A stretch of 64,000 nucleotides of DNA from Legionella clemsonensis (GTDB lineage: Bacteria > Pseudomonadota > Gammaproteobacteria > Legionellales > Legionellaceae): contig NZ_CP016397.1 in assembly GCF_002240035.1 (NCBI RefSeq), positions 850,001-914,000 of the forward strand, given 5' to 3'. Made by a program: the position numbers and the translations under genes. The notes below the pieces were generated by a model. The model made no database searches. It saw only the letters and a program-made list of their open reading frames with translations, and was not told the DNA's origin. Below are positions 17,903-28,487 of this stretch, in pieces. The first letter of the stretch is position 1. Each line of letters begins with the position of its first letter.

Positions 17903-20629
17903 ATGGAAATTCCATCCCTCTTACAAGCAAAACTTACGTTGTATCAAAAAAATTTTACTGCGTCTGAGCCCGATGAAGCCCTGGCAAAACTGTTGTTAAC
18001 GAGTGATTATGCTTGTCGACATATTAATCTTTTACAGCAGTTAATGACCGAGGGTTATCAGCGGCCTTTAACCTTGCAAGATTATTCTTATTTGTTAAGG
18101 CAAGTCAAAGATCAGCCTTTTGATCTTTTTGCACGTGCATTGCGTCAATTCAGGCATAAACAATTATTACGCTTATTGCTTAGGGAGTTAAAAGGATTTG
18201 CTGCAACAGAAGAAAGTATGACACAGTGGTCAGATTGTGCAGATGCGATTATTTTAAGAGCAATGCAGTTTTGTGAAAATGAAGTGGCAAAATGCTACGG
18301 AAACCCCTGTAATGAACAGGCAAAACCCGCCAAATTATATATTCTTGCTATGGGGAAGTTGGGAGGGCGTGAACTTAACTACTCTTCAGATATAGACTTA
18401 ATCTGTGCTTTTTCTGAAGCCGGTTATACTCAAGGAGAGATGTCAATAACTAACCAACAATACTATACCAAAGTAGTGCAGTTATTTATTCAATTGTTGC
18501 AAACGGTTACAGCAGACGGCTTTGTATTTCGAGTGGATTTACGCTTGCGCCCTAATGGTGATAGCGGAGCTCTTGTCTCAAGCTTGGCTGCCATGGAAAC
18601 CTACTATCAAGAGCAGGGGCGAGACTGGGAACGTTATGCAATGGTAAAGGCTCGTGTAATAGGAGAGGATACCACTAATCCTCATCACTGGTTTCACCGC
18701 TTAATTACCCCCTTTGTATACAGACGCTATGTTGATTTCAGTGTAATTGAATCGTTGCGCAGTATGAAAGCCATGATAGAGCGAGAAGTTCAACTCAATC
18801 CCATGCTCGATGATATTAAACGCGGATTAGGAGGTATTCGTGAAGTTGAATTTATTATCCAAAACATGCAACTGATTCGCGGGGGTCGATTACCTAAATT
18901 ACAGCAACAAAATACAATTGCAGCACTAAATGCTCTAGAGCAGGAAAATTTGTTATCGCATACGGCTGTCTTAAAGCAGGCTTATCTTTTTTTACGCAAA
19001 CTAGAAAATAGTCTTCAAAGCCATAATGATCAGCAAACCCATTCTTTACCGCAAAATGAAATGAAGCAAATGCAAATCACTTTAGCCATGGGATATGATA
19101 ACTGGCAGCATTTAGTAAAAAAGCTTCATCAATATCAACGAATTATCAGCAGTCTTTTTCGTGCTGTATTGGCAAAACCTGATCCCTATGAAGATGAGAA
19201 GCGGCTGCTAGCCAATCAATTAATGAGTATCTGGCAGGGACATGTAGAAACAACCATGGCTGTTAATTTGTTGGCGAGTCTGGGATTTCAAGAGGCTGAG
19301 CGCTGCTATCAAATGCTTAATACTTTTCGCCATGCTCCTCGCTGTAGAAGATTAACGCAGGCAGCCAGAATAAGACTTGATCGGCTAATCGTATTATTGC
19401 TGACTGAACTGGTAAATGTGAGTGACACTGATGCTGTTCTTGCGCAGGTATTACACTTATTAGATAACATTGTGGGCCGCAGTTCCTATCTCGCCTTAAT
19501 TACAGAAAATCCGCAAGTGTTAAAGGAGTTATTATATTGGTTTGCGCATAGTTCATTTATAACCACATTAATTGTCAATCAACCTTTTTTGCTTGAAGTA
19601 TTGTTACACCAACCGCAATGTTTTCATTTGGATTCTAAAAAAGAACTGACAAAATCCTTAGAAAAGCAATTGTTGAATTGCTCAGAGATGGAACAAAAAG
19701 AAGAGGCTTTACGGCAATTTAAACTCGTCAATTGGCTTTCAGCCGCTCAGGCAGAAAGATATGGTCATCATCATGCAATACGTATTAGCAACTTTCTAGC
19801 CGACGTTGCTCAGGTTATTGTGCAACAGGTTTTTATACTGGCTTGCGAGCAGTTAAGTCCACGTTATCCGCAAATGGAAAAAATTAAATCACGATTTTCC
19901 ATTATTGCTTATGGTAAATTAGGCAGTCGGGAAATGAATTATAATTCTGACCTCGATTTAGTATTTATGCATGCAGCTGCACCAGAGGAGGAAGCGCTCG
20001 TCACACGCTTGACGCAGAAAATTTTGCATATGCTTACCACCCGTTCGCAGGCAGGTATTTTGTATGCAGTGGACACCCGCTTGCGTCCATCAGGTGAGGC
20101 TGGATTACTGGTAAGTCATGTGGATGCTTTCATCGAATATCAATTGCATCATGCCTGGATTTGGGAGCATCAAGCTTTAATCAGAGCAAGAACCATTGTG
20201 AGTGACAAGCGCCTCTCTCAGTTATTTAATCAATTAAAAAAATCTATATTCAAACTTTCGCGAAATTCTGCTCAGGTTCGCCAGGAAATTCTTACGATGC
20301 GTGAAAAAATTTTCAAGCATATAAAGAGCGAGGAAAAGGGGATTAAGCATGAATCGGGTGGACTAATTGATATAGAATTCCTGGTACAATTTTTGGTACT
20401 AACCCACCCGGATAAAAATTTTTATCCATATACCAATACACTCAGTTTGTTGCGGAAACTATCTGCAGAACAACTTCTATCACAGCAACAATTTAAAAAA
20501 CTTATCAAAGCCTATAAATACTACCATCAACTGTTACACCAGAATTTACTTAACCCTGTGGCTAAAGATATACATCTTCAACAAAAAAATGTGCTGGAGG
20601 TTTGTCAGGAAATTTATCGTCTTTCTTAA
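17903..20629 (+). CDS. glnE: Bifunctional glutamine synthetase adenylyltransferase/deadenylase
   Basis: A 908-residue enzyme that adds AMP to, and removes it from, glutamine synthetase according to nitrogen status and PII signals. Both nucleotidyltransferase domains are intact: the N-terminal deadenylase motif MGKLGGRELNYSSDIDL near residue 150 and the C-terminal adenylylase motif YGKLGSREMNYNSDLDL near residue 670. The linking segment GGIREVEFIIQ and its C-terminal counterpart GGLIDIEFLVQF are also seen. Slightly shorter than the E. coli protein (946). The gene stands alone and is convergent with the histidine kinase. Confidence 0.97.
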   Translation: MEIPSLLQAKLTLYQKNFTASEPDEALAKLLLTSDYACRHINLLQQLMTEGYQRPLTLQDYSYLLRQVKDQPFDLFARALRQFRHKQLLRLLLRELKGFAATEESMTQWSDCADAIILRAMQFCENEVAKCYGNPCNEQAKPAKLYILAMGKLGGRELNYSSDIDLICAFSEAGYTQGEMSITNQQYYTKVVQLFIQLLQTVTADGFVFRVDLRLRPNGDSGALVSSLAAMETYYQEQGRDWERYAMVKARVIGEDTTNPHHWFHRLITPFVYRRYVDFSVIESLRSMKAMIEREVQLNPMLDDIKRGLGGIREVEFIIQNMQLIRGGRLPKLQQQNTIAALNALEQENLLSHTAVLKQAYLFLRKLENSLQSHNDQQTHSLPQNEMKQMQITLAMGYDNWQHLVKKLHQYQRIISSLFRAVLAKPDPYEDEKRLLANQLMSIWQGHVETTMAVNLLASLGFQEAERCYQMLNTFRHAPRCRRLTQAARIRLDRLIVLLLTELVNVSDTDAVLAQVLHLLDNIVGRSSYLALITENPQVLKELLYWFAHSSFITTLIVNQPFLLEVLLHQPQCFHLDSKKELTKSLEKQLLNCSEMEQKEEALRQFKLVNWLSAAQAERYGHHHAIRISNFLADVAQVIVQQVFILACEQLSPRYPQMEKIKSRFSIIAYGKLGSREMNYNSDLDLVFMHAAAPEEEALVTRLTQKILHMLTTRSQAGILYAVDTRLRPSGEAGLLVSHVDAFIEYQLHHAWIWEHQALIRARTIVSDKRLSQLFNQLKKSIFKLSRNSAQVRQEILTMREKIFKHIKSEEKGIKHESGGLIDIEFLVQFLVLTHPDKNFYPYTNTLSLLRKLSAEQLLSQQQFKKLIKAYKYYHQLLHQNLLNPVAKDIHLQQKNVLEVCQEIYRLS

Positions 20630-20745
20630 GCGTAGAGCATACTTGGATATTCAAATATTCTTATCTGATAGTCAGGGAAAAATCATACTTAATATAAAAG
20701 CATTAACAAATATGACGTCACCTGAACAAGCTATTGTTACAGATT

Positions 20746-22839
20746 TCAATGTTGCTGTTTTTGTAGCCAATCAATAATTGCCTGTTTGGTTGCCTCTAGA
20801 ATTTGTATCAGCTGATGATATAGTTTCTCTAAAAGAGGGCTAGGAGTGGTTTTTTGATACCCTTCCAAATAATGGCAGGCATATCGCAAACGGGTTGTTC
20901 CGCAGTAAAGTGCACTGCTTTTCATTTTTAAAGCCAGCTTTTCAACAGTTGGCCAATCCTTGGCGGCAAATGCTTCTTGAATCTTGGCTTTATCATTGGG
21001 GATATCTTCATTTACCATTAGAGTTAATAATTCTTTTAATAAATCAACGCTTCCAAGATTATTCAGACCTTGTTCAATATCTAATAGAGGATAACTAGTT
21101 AAGTTGAAAAGTTTTTCTTCATTAACAGGAAGCTCTTCATCAAACAAAGGTGTTGTTACTTCAAGTTTATTTAAAGGTATAAGTGCTGAAACGATATCTT
21201 GCATAGTGGCTAAATTAATCGGCTTGGCAAAAACTTTATTCATCCCGGCTTCCAGGCATTCATCGACAGAACTTCCCAGAGAATGCGCTGTTAAACCAAC
21301 AATAGGAACTGGCTTTTTATTTAAAGCTTGCTCCCAATGGCGAATATAAATGGTTAACTCAATGCCTGACATTCCAGGTAGCCCAATGTCTGTAATTATC
21401 AAATCATAGTTATTTTGTTTGACCAGTTCAAAAGCTTCTTCGGCATCCATTGTGGAGGTGAATTGGCAGCCCACTTGTTTGCTAACTGACTCGAGTAAGC
21501 GTAAGGCTATGGTATTATCTTCAATTAACAGAAGATGCGGCAATTCATTCGATGCCTGCTTTAACTTGTTGGTGTGGCTAAAAGGTTTGACATTCGCAGT
21601 ATGCTTCTCTTTGGAAGAGTTTTCTCCCTCTAACTCATGGGAATTGGAAAGAGGGCTCGTGGGGTACCCCATACCTGACTTAACGGATAACTTAAAGGCG
21701 AAAATACTTCCTTTGCCAACCATACTTTTTAACCTTATTTCGCCGCCCAATAAAGCGACATATTTTTTTACGATATGCAAACCCAATCCATATCCTTTAT
21801 AAATGCCTTTGTAGGAAGGATCTATACGAAAAAAACGCTCGAAAACCCTTTCCTGCTGATTATCGGCTATCCCAATCCCTGTATCTTCCACACGAAACTC
21901 AAGCTCAACGGTTTCTTTAGATGAAGAGAGATGTTTAACTGCTAAAATTATATGTCCTTTTTCAGTAAATTTGATCGCATTTCCTAATAAATTTAATAGA
22001 ATCTGATGAATTTTAATACGATCACTCAATATAAAGTCAGGAACTGATTCTTCTATATCAAGAGTAAATTCAAGATTTTTAACCTTAATTGCGGGTAATT
22101 CCAGTTTGCAAATGGTTTGAAGTTCTTCTTTCAAAGAAAACCATTCCTGATTAACCTCTAATTCTTTCATATTTTCAAGAGAAATCAATTCCAAGACATT
22201 ATTTAATAAATCAAGTAATTGCTCTCCACTTTGATTAATCCAATAAGCGTATTCCTTTTCTATTGCAGTTTGCGCTTCATCCTCTAACAATTTGGAAAGG
22301 CCAACAATGCCACTTAAGGGGGTGCGTATATCATGGCTCATATTAGCAATAAATTCTGATTTAGCCTTATTAGCAATTTCAGCGGCTTCTTTGGCTTTTT
22401 TTAAATCCTCAGTTTGTTTAAGCTCATCGGTGACATCAGTGGCAACACCTGTGACACCATAGCACACCCCTCGATGATTAATAAGTGGAAAACCTTTATC
22501 AATTATCCATCGGACTTCTCCGTTAGGCCGGATAATACGATATTGCTCTGAATATCGCGCTTTCTCTCCAAGAAGTCGAATTTGCTCCGCCATATGATGA
22601 ATTGGATGATGATGTTCAACATCTTCAGGGTGTAAAAAATTTATCCAGATTTCGGGGTTAGCATAGAGCTCTTCTCGTGAGCGCCCCCAGATTCGCTCAT
22701 AAGAAGGACTGATGTATTGAATTTTTGAAAAATCAGGACTACTAATCCAGTAGACCTGATCGCTATGCTCTGACAATTTGGCTAAAAAATCGCCTACTTC
22801 GTCAAGTGTAAAGCGAAATCTGGTTTTTTTTTCTTGCAT
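20746..22839 (-). CDS. Hybrid sensor histidine kinase (PAS-HK-REC-degenerate Hpt)
   Basis: A 697-residue cytoplasmic hybrid kinase without membrane segments. In order: a PAS domain with PAC (about residues 25-145), a helical linker, the H box [15 protein letters not shown] with the phospho-acceptor His169, an ATPase domain with N box [15 protein letters not shown] and G boxes [10 protein letters not shown] and GYGLGL, a receiver domain with acceptor Asp484 ([11 protein letters not shown]), and a C-terminal Hpt-like domain. In the last, the usual A-H-x-L-K-G reads ALKMKS, so the histidine is replaced by Leu637. The relay would have to end at Asp484 or use another Hpt protein. I use the ATG at 22839. 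The ligand is unknown. Confidence 0.94.
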   Translation of the reverse strand: MQEKKTRFRFTLDEVGDFLAKLSEHSDQVYWISSPDFSKIQYISPSYERIWGRSREELYANPEIWINFLHPEDVEHHHPIHHMAEQIRLLGEKARYSEQYRIIRPNGEVRWIIDKGFPLINHRGVCYGVTGVATDVTDELKQTEDLKKAKEAAEIANKAKSEFIANMSHDIRTPLSGIVGLSKLLEDEAQTAIEKEYAYWINQSGEQLLDLLNNVLELISLENMKELEVNQEWFSLKEELQTICKLELPAIKVKNLEFTLDIEESVPDFILSDRIKIHQILLNLLGNAIKFTEKGHIILAVKHLSSSKETVELEFRVEDTGIGIADNQQERVFERFFRIDPSYKGIYKGYGLGLHIVKKYVALLGGEIRLKSMVGKGSIFAFKLSVKSGMGYPTSPLSNSHELEGENSSKEKHTANVKPFSHTNKLKQASNELPHLLLIEDNTIALRLLESVSKQVGCQFTSTMDAEEAFELVKQNNYDLIITDIGLPGMSGIELTIYIRHWEQALNKKPVPIVGLTAHSLGSSVDECLEAGMNKVFAKPINLATMQDIVSALIPLNKLEVTTPLFDEELPVNEEKLFNLTSYPLLDIEQGLNNLGSVDLLKELLTLMVNEDIPNDKAKIQEAFAAKDWPTVEKLALKMKSSALYCGTTRLRYACHYLEGYQKTTPSPLLEKLYHQLIQILEATKQAIIDWLQKQQH

Positions 22840-22920
22840 TGTCAAGTTTTCTATATCGAAGGTATAATTAAAATATTAGCAAACAACAAAATATTTGTTC
22901 AGTATACAAGGAAATAAGCC

Positions 22921-24720
22921 ATGTTTACTCCAGACGGTCAACCTGCTGATAAAATTGACAAAATTATGTTACTTTCCTTATGGGTTAAGGCTTTACGCAA
23001 AGAAAGAGCTCAAATTAAAGATTCCTTGCAAAAACTGCAAACTATTATTACTGCAGGTATGGGACAGCCAACTTATCCTGTAAGTGCTCATACTATAGAC
23101 TTTTTTTTGGTTTATTGGAAACATTTGGAAAAACTGGTTAAAGACGCCCAGAATAATCTCGATGAAATCAAGGAAGCAGCTGCCATTGATTATGGTCATC
23201 CACAAGGTGATGAAGAGGCAAGGACGCTTATGGCTGAAGCCATGACCGCTTGGTACAAAAAAGAGATTAAGCCTGAACATATTTTATTTACGACTGGCGG
23301 TGCAGGCGGTTTGCGGGTTGTTTTTGAAGCACTGCATGAGCGGTATAAGGACATACCACTACATCGAATAATTACACCGTTTCCGTATTATGGACTCTAT
23401 GGTGATTATCCAAAGCACCGTTTGCATCCGATTGAGGTCATGAAAGAACCAGGATTTCGACTTACTGCTGAAGCACTTGAAAAGAGCATTATTGATGCTT
23501 ACGCGTTAGGTAAAATAGATGGTGGTATCCCAAAAGCAGTGCTTATTTGTAATCCTAGTAATCCTTTAGGAACAGTTATAAGTGAAGCAGAATTTAAGAA
23601 AATTGCTGAGGTTTTAAGAAAATATCCCGATTTACATATCATTTTTGATGAAGCTTATACTGAAATGACGTATGTTGAGCTACCGTCTTTTCTGCAAATT
23701 GCGCCTGATTTGCAACACAGAACGGTAATAATGCGCTCCGCTACGAAAGGTTTGTCAATGGCCGGTGAGCGGATGGCAATGCTTTTAACGGCCGATCCAA
23801 AATTAATGAATGAACTGTTAACCATTAACATAAGCATTAGTGGCCATGCACCACGCTCTTTACAGATGGCTTATGCACATACCATGAAAAACATCACCGA
23901 AAAAGAAAAAGAGGATCTTAAAAATTTTTATAAAGAGAAAGTAGATTATGTAACTGACCGCTTGAAAAAAATGGGCGCAGAAATATCGGATCCCAATTAT
24001 AAAGTAGAAGGAACTTTTTATGTGCTGGCAGATTTCAGTGACATGTTCAATTTGGAGATACCCGAAGAGGCTGTAAGGGCTTTGGGAAAAAAAGGAAAAG
24101 TTACAACGGATGAAGAATTAACGTATTATCTGCTGTTTAAAGATTCGATAATGATTGCTCCTCTTTCCTATTATGGAGTCTCAGAGAAAGCAGGGTTAAT
24201 GCGAATAACCTGTAGCAAAAACTTAAAAGAATTGAAAGAAGTAATGGATAGGCTCGAATCTACCTTGCTTGAAGCAAGACAGGCCAGGAAGACAGAGTTA
24301 TTAACTCATAATTATCAGCAACTTCAAAAAATTGGTGATCCAACCCTATATGAAGAAATTAATAGCAGGCTTAACCAAATTACCCACAAAACTGGCGATT
24401 GTTTAAGCTATAAATCGCAACTGAAAGAATTAAATAGTCTCCATCATACAATTATGAAGACATTATTGCATGACTCTCCAGAGCCAAAGATTTTTCCTGA
24501 AGAAAAAGAAAAGGAGAGAATATTAGCCCCTCGTTTTTTTAATACGGGAGAAGTCTCTTGCGTAAAGAAGCAGGTGGATAAAGAATGGGAAGAGTTTTTA
24601 GATAAAACGTTTGGTAAAGAAGGTACTGTGAGAAAACTGATGGCAGGACTTTCAGCCGATGAACGGTTGGAAATTGTGCCCTGGCGTGAACATCTGGCGA
24701 GTAGACCACCTTTAGCTTAA
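22921..24720 (+). CDS. PLP-dependent class I/II aminotransferase with a 150-residue C-terminal extension
   Basis: A 599-residue protein. Residues about 40-450 are a fold-type I aminotransferase: DYGHPQGDEEARTLMAEAM, TTGGAGGLRVVFEAL, FPYYGLY, CNPSNPLGTVIS, IIFDEAYTEM, and the PLP lysine K276 in SATKGLSMAGERMA. The distal end contains a conserved-looking arginine (MRITCSKN) for substrate carboxylate binding. After that comes a lysine/glutamate-rich, helical extension of about 150 residues with no motif I know, ending EERLEIVPW-like and RPPLA. Usual family members stop near 400. The N-terminus also has an extra helical 40 residues. Substrate is unknown. Start follows AAGGAAA. Confidence 0.88.
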   Translation: MFTPDGQPADKIDKIMLLSLWVKALRKERAQIKDSLQKLQTIITAGMGQPTYPVSAHTIDFFLVYWKHLEKLVKDAQNNLDEIKEAAAIDYGHPQGDEEARTLMAEAMTAWYKKEIKPEHILFTTGGAGGLRVVFEALHERYKDIPLHRIITPFPYYGLYGDYPKHRLHPIEVMKEPGFRLTAEALEKSIIDAYALGKIDGGIPKAVLICNPSNPLGTVISEAEFKKIAEVLRKYPDLHIIFDEAYTEMTYVELPSFLQIAPDLQHRTVIMRSATKGLSMAGERMAMLLTADPKLMNELLTINISISGHAPRSLQMAYAHTMKNITEKEKEDLKNFYKEKVDYVTDRLKKMGAEISDPNYKVEGTFYVLADFSDMFNLEIPEEAVRALGKKGKVTTDEELTYYLLFKDSIMIAPLSYYGVSEKAGLMRITCSKNLKELKEVMDRLESTLLEARQARKTELLTHNYQQLQKIGDPTLYEEINSRLNQITHKTGDCLSYKSQLKELNSLHHTIMKTLLHDSPEPKIFPEEKEKERILAPRFFNTGEVSCVKKQVDKEWEEFLDKTFGKEGTVRKLMAGLSADERLEIVPWREHLASRPPLA

Positions 24721-24726
24721 GGCTAG

Positions 24727-24746
24727 CCAGAGCTTATTAGCTCTGG
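24727..24746. terminator. Short hairpin, possible weak terminator
   Basis: An 8-bp stem CCAGAGCT/AGCTCTGG with a TATT loop lies between the convergent aminotransferase and rimO genes. It has no T tract on either side, so termination is uncertain. Confidence 0.4.
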
Positions 24747-24767
24747 AGCTGTAAGGAATTATTTATT

Positions 24768-26078
24768 TTATGAGAGTATCTCTCCATACAGATCATAATC
24801 GTCACTGGATGTAATGGAGACCTCAATTTTATCCCCTGTCTTGATACCCTCAGCAGGAGAAAGATAAACTAAACCATCAATTTCAGGGGCATCACTTTTG
24901 CTGCGAGCAATTATCTGTTCTTTGTCAATATGATCAACCAGAACCGTTTGCATTGAACCAATTTTTTGTTGCAATTTTTTGCGACTGATTGCCGCTTGAA
25001 CCTGCATAAAGCGATGGTAACGTTCTTCTTTAACGTGTTCAGGGACAGGATTTGCCAGTTCATTTGCTTTCGCACCTTCTACCGGTGAATATTGAAAACA
25101 GCCTACTCTGTCTAACTCGGCATTTTGTAAAAAGTGCAACAACTCTTCAAACTCAGCTTCTGTTTCACCAGGAAAACCAACAATAAAGGTCGAGCGTAAA
25201 GTTAGCTCAGGACAGATAGCACGCCATTTGGCAATTCTTTCCAGGGTATTCTCACTACTTGCAGGACGTTTCATCGCTTTTAATACCCGTGAACTGGCAT
25301 GCTGAAGCGGAATATCGAGGTAAGGTAAAATCAAGCCATCGCGCATTAAAGGAATAACATCATCAACATGTGGATAGGGGTAAACATAATGCAAACGCAC
25401 CCAGATGTTCAATTCGCCTAATTGTTCACATAAATCATAAAATTTAGTGTTGATGGTTTTTCCTTGCCAATCGATAGGTTGATAACGTGTATCAACACCG
25501 TAAGCACTGGTATCCTGAGAAATGACCAATAATTCTTGAACACCTGCCTCTTTTAAACGTTTGGCTTCCGAGAGCACTTGAGTTATGGGGTAGCTCTGTA
25601 ATTTGCCTCGCATGGTAGGAATGATGCAAAAAGTACATTTTTGGTTACAGCCTTCGGATATTTTGAGATACGCATAATGTCGTGGCGTTAGTTTAATTCC
25701 TTGAGGAGGAATTAATTGAGTAAAAGGATCTGCAGGGGGTGGAAGATGGCGGTGCACGGCTCGAACTACTTCTTCATAAGCATGGGCACCACTGATGTGA
25801 AGCACGTCAGGACAAGTTTCGCGAATGACATCGGCTTTAGCACCAAGACATCCTGTGACAATGACTCGACCATTTTCAGCCATGGCTTCTTGAATTGTAT
25901 CCAACGATTCAGTGACCGCTGCATCAATAAAACCACACGTATTGACAACAACAACGCCTGCATCCTGATAACTGGAGACTAATTCATATCCTTGAGCTCG
26001 TAGCTGCGTGATGATTCGTTCTGAATCCACTAATGCTTTGGGACAACCCAAACTGACAAAACCCACCTTATGATTCAT
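24768..26078 (-). CDS. rimO: Ribosomal protein S12 methylthiotransferase RimO
   Basis: A 436-residue radical-SAM enzyme that methylthiolates Asp89 of ribosomal protein S12. The N-terminal UPF0004 domain shows its three cluster cysteines ([28 protein letters not shown]). The radical-SAM cluster motif is CNQKCTFC near residue 147, preceded by [12 protein letters not shown]-terminal TRAM domain ([23 protein letters not shown]) ends the protein. Length is normal. The gene is 90 bp downstream of the dsbD end on the same strand. Confidence 0.97.
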   Translation of the reverse strand: MNHKVGFVSLGCPKALVDSERIITQLRAQGYELVSSYQDAGVVVVNTCGFIDAAVTESLDTIQEAMAENGRVIVTGCLGAKADVIRETCPDVLHISGAHAYEEVVRAVHRHLPPPADPFTQLIPPQGIKLTPRHYAYLKISEGCNQKCTFCIIPTMRGKLQSYPITQVLSEAKRLKEAGVQELLVISQDTSAYGVDTRYQPIDWQGKTINTKFYDLCEQLGELNIWVRLHYVYPYPHVDDVIPLMRDGLILPYLDIPLQHASSRVLKAMKRPASSENTLERIAKWRAICPELTLRSTFIVGFPGETEAEFEELLHFLQNAELDRVGCFQYSPVEGAKANELANPVPEHVKEERYHRFMQVQAAISRKKLQQKIGSMQTVLVDHIDKEQIIARSKSDAPEIDGLVYLSPAEGIKTGDKIEVSITSSDDYDLYGEILS

Positions 26079-26168
26079 TGTTTCTATCTGTAAAAAAATG
26101 GTAAATTATAGCGCGCCTGTAGCAATTTTGTCTAATTATGATTGCTCTCATACCTAAAGCTCCATTGC

Positions 26169-27935
26169 TTAATCAAGGGCTGATGCTTGCACTAGTTTCT
26201 CTAGAAATTTACTTGCCGAGGTTTCGCCTACAAGACGCAGATGACTTTGTTCATTACCGTGTTTATTAAAAAATAAAAATGTAGGTGGGGCAACAACACC
26301 ATACTGGCGTAGCAGTGCTTTATCTTGAGCATTATTAGCCGTAATATCTACCTTTAGAACAATAAAATTTTTTAATGCTGCTTCAACCTGGGGATCCTTG
26401 AAAGTAGTCGATTCCATGACTTGACAAGAGGTGCACCAGTCAGCATAAAAATCCAACATGACAGGTTTGCCTTTGGCCTTGGCGATTGCTTGTTGCACTT
26501 CAGAAACAGTACTGACAGTTTCAACCGAAAAATTAGGTTTGGCATTTGCAATAGCCTGAAATCCTGTCAAAGGCTGTAAAGGATTGGTATTCCCCATACT
26601 GGCACCAATTAGAATTAATAAACCGTAAACGAAGCTAATAAGACCAAATCCTTGCTGTAGCTTCGCGTAATTAGAGAGGGATTTACTAAGAGCACCGCAA
26701 TAAATCCCTAGGAGAATCAACAGACTGGCCCATAAGAGCATTACTATTACGCCGGGCAAAATGCGACTTAGCAGATAAATGGCGACGGCAAGAAGCAGTA
26801 CACCAAAGAATACTTTGACACCATTCATCCAGTTTCCTGCTTTAGGAAGCCATTTTCCAGCAGAAGTTCCAATCAAGAGTAAAGGGGTACCCATCCCTAA
26901 TCCTAAAAAAAATAAAGTCAGGCTACCAAATATAATATTGTTACTATGGGCAATATAACTTAATGCACCAATTAAAGGAGCAGTGACACAGGGAGATAAA
27001 ATGAGCGTTGAAAAACAACCCATGACAGCTGCTCCCAGATAATGTCCATTGGCGTGGTGATGGCTGGCCCCTGCCAGTTTTGCTTGCCAGGAAACCGGCA
27101 AGCGTAATTCATAGTAGCCAAACATGGAAAGGGCTAGTAGTACAAAGACTGCACTAAATAAGCCAATTGCCCAGGGCGATTGCATGGCAATTTGCAGGTT
27201 GCTGCCTAACAAAGAGACAATTGCTCCTACTAAAGCGTAAGTGGCTGACATGCCAAGGACATAACTTAAAGAAAGAAAAAAAGCTTTGCGCGTGGAGATA
27301 TTTTTTCCATGCCCCACAATAATTCCTGAAAGCACAGGTACCATCGGCAAAACACAGGGAGTAAAAGATAGAAGCAGACCAAAACCAAAAAAAGTTAAAA
27401 GAACGAGACTCCAATGTTTGGTAAAAATCTCTTCAATCTCGCTGGTAGCGGGGATAGCTTCGCTTTCTTCTTCATATTGAAGGGGAGTAGTTTCTATGGT
27501 GACATGAGTCAAGGCTAAATGGTCATCAATGGTTAATTTAATTTGCCGTGTTTCTGGGGGATAACAAAAGCCATCATCTGCACAGCCTTGAAAACTTAAG
27601 TTAACTAAAGTTTCTCCGGGTTGCTCTCCCAGAATAGGTACGGAAAGTGATAATTCGTGGCGGTAAATGGCATAGCTTTTTCCCTGTTTATCCGTTTTTG
27701 TCAAAGGAGTAGGGAAGCGTAAATCGCCTATATGCACGTTGCTATTGGGTTGAGCGGTGACTTTAATGCGATCCGCATACAGAAAAAAGCCTGGTTTTAC
27801 TTGCCAAATAAGAGAGAAGGTATTTGGATCAATCTGTTTCGCATTAACTTGAAAAACCTCTGTTGCAGGAAGAGGGGTTGCATAATTAAGAAATGAAGCG
27901 AAACAGAGTAATGAAAACAATAACCATTTTTTCAT
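26169..27935 (-). CDS. dsbD: Thiol:disulfide interchange protein DsbD
   Basis: A 588-residue inner-membrane protein that passes electrons from cytoplasmic thioredoxin to periplasmic DsbC and cytochrome maturation partners. I choose the ATG at 27935 because it starts a normal signal peptide (MKKWLLFSLLCFASFLNYA). The alpha domain has its cysteine pair in CADDGFCYPPE. The eight-helix beta domain has SFTPCVLPMVPVLSG and LILSPCVTAPLIG. The C-terminal thioredoxin-like gamma domain has DFYADWCTSCQ. All six redox cysteines are present, so the protein should be active. Confidence 0.96.
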   Translation of the reverse strand: MKKWLLFSLLCFASFLNYATPLPATEVFQVNAKQIDPNTFSLIWQVKPGFFLYADRIKVTAQPNSNVHIGDLRFPTPLTKTDKQGKSYAIYRHELSLSVPILGEQPGETLVNLSFQGCADDGFCYPPETRQIKLTIDDHLALTHVTIETTPLQYEEESEAIPATSEIEEIFTKHWSLVLLTFFGFGLLLSFTPCVLPMVPVLSGIIVGHGKNISTRKAFFLSLSYVLGMSATYALVGAIVSLLGSNLQIAMQSPWAIGLFSAVFVLLALSMFGYYELRLPVSWQAKLAGASHHHANGHYLGAAVMGCFSTLILSPCVTAPLIGALSYIAHSNNIIFGSLTLFFLGLGMGTPLLLIGTSAGKWLPKAGNWMNGVKVFFGVLLLAVAIYLLSRILPGVIVMLLWASLLILLGIYCGALSKSLSNYAKLQQGFGLISFVYGLLILIGASMGNTNPLQPLTGFQAIANAKPNFSVETVSTVSEVQQAIAKAKGKPVMLDFYADWCTSCQVMESTTFKDPQVEAALKNFIVLKVDITANNAQDKALLRQYGVVAPPTFLFFNKHGNEQSHLRLVGETSASKFLEKLVQASALD

Positions 27936-28012
27936 GGATGTCTTATAGCTAACCAAATAGTAGAACATTGTAGTAGCAGTATCAAAAAAAACCAAAAAAA
28001 ATTTAAAATCAC

Positions 28013-28043
28013 CCCTTGAAAGCCGGTGAGGGAGTCCCCATAT
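28013..28043 (+). promoter_or_regulatory. Heat-shock (sigma-32) promoter of groESL
   Basis: CCCTTGAAA at 28013-28021 and CCCCATAT at 28036-28043, with 14 bp between them, match the sigma-32 consensus CTTGAAA-N(11-16)-CCCCATnT at every defined base. The groES start is 119 bp downstream. No CIRCE inverted repeat is present, so heat control here is by sigma-32 rather than HrcA. Confidence 0.9.
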
Positions 28044-28161
28044 GGCTGTCATCAGCGAAATGCAATGAGAGACATCAAGTATCAGCATTGCATAACGCTA
28101 AAAAATCAGAGCTTACCTCTGAAAATTATAGGTGATAATCAAAAACCAGGAGAAAACAAGT

Positions 28162-28452
28162 ATGAAAATTCGTCCTTTACACGATCGTGTTGTTGTTCGT
28201 CGTATGGAAGAAGAACGCACTACAGCCGGCGGTATCGTTATTCCAGATAGCGCTACTGAGAAGCCCATGCGTGGCGAGGTTATCGCTGTTGGTGCAGGTA
28301 AGGTATTAGATAATGGTGATGTCCGTGCCTTGGCTGTGAAAATTGGAGATATAGTTCTCTTTGGCAAATATTCTGGTACAGAAGTTAAAGTAGCAGGCCA
28401 AGAATTGGTTGTGATGCGTGAAGACGACATCATGGGTGTGATTGAGAAGTAA
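28162..28452 (+). CDS. groES: Co-chaperonin GroES (HtpA)
   Basis: A 96-residue co-chaperonin that caps the GroEL ring. The start ATG at 28162 follows AGGAGAAAA. The family N-terminus [14 protein letters not shown], the mobile loop [18 protein letters not shown] and the C-terminal [13 protein letters not shown] are all present. It precedes groEL by 35 bp, in one sigma-32-driven operon. In Legionella this protein is also called HtpA. Confidence 0.99.
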   Translation: MKIRPLHDRVVVRRMEEERTTAGGIVIPDSATEKPMRGEVIAVGAGKVLDNGDVRALAVKIGDIVLFGKYSGTEVKVAGQELVVMREDDIMGVIEK

Positions 28453-28487
28453 ATCAACTATCTTAGGATTTAAAGGAGACTATTATA

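Noticed and set aside
20589-20777. Frame overlapping the 3' end of glnE
   Set aside because: No ribosome site, mostly inside glnE, and composition unlike a folded protein.
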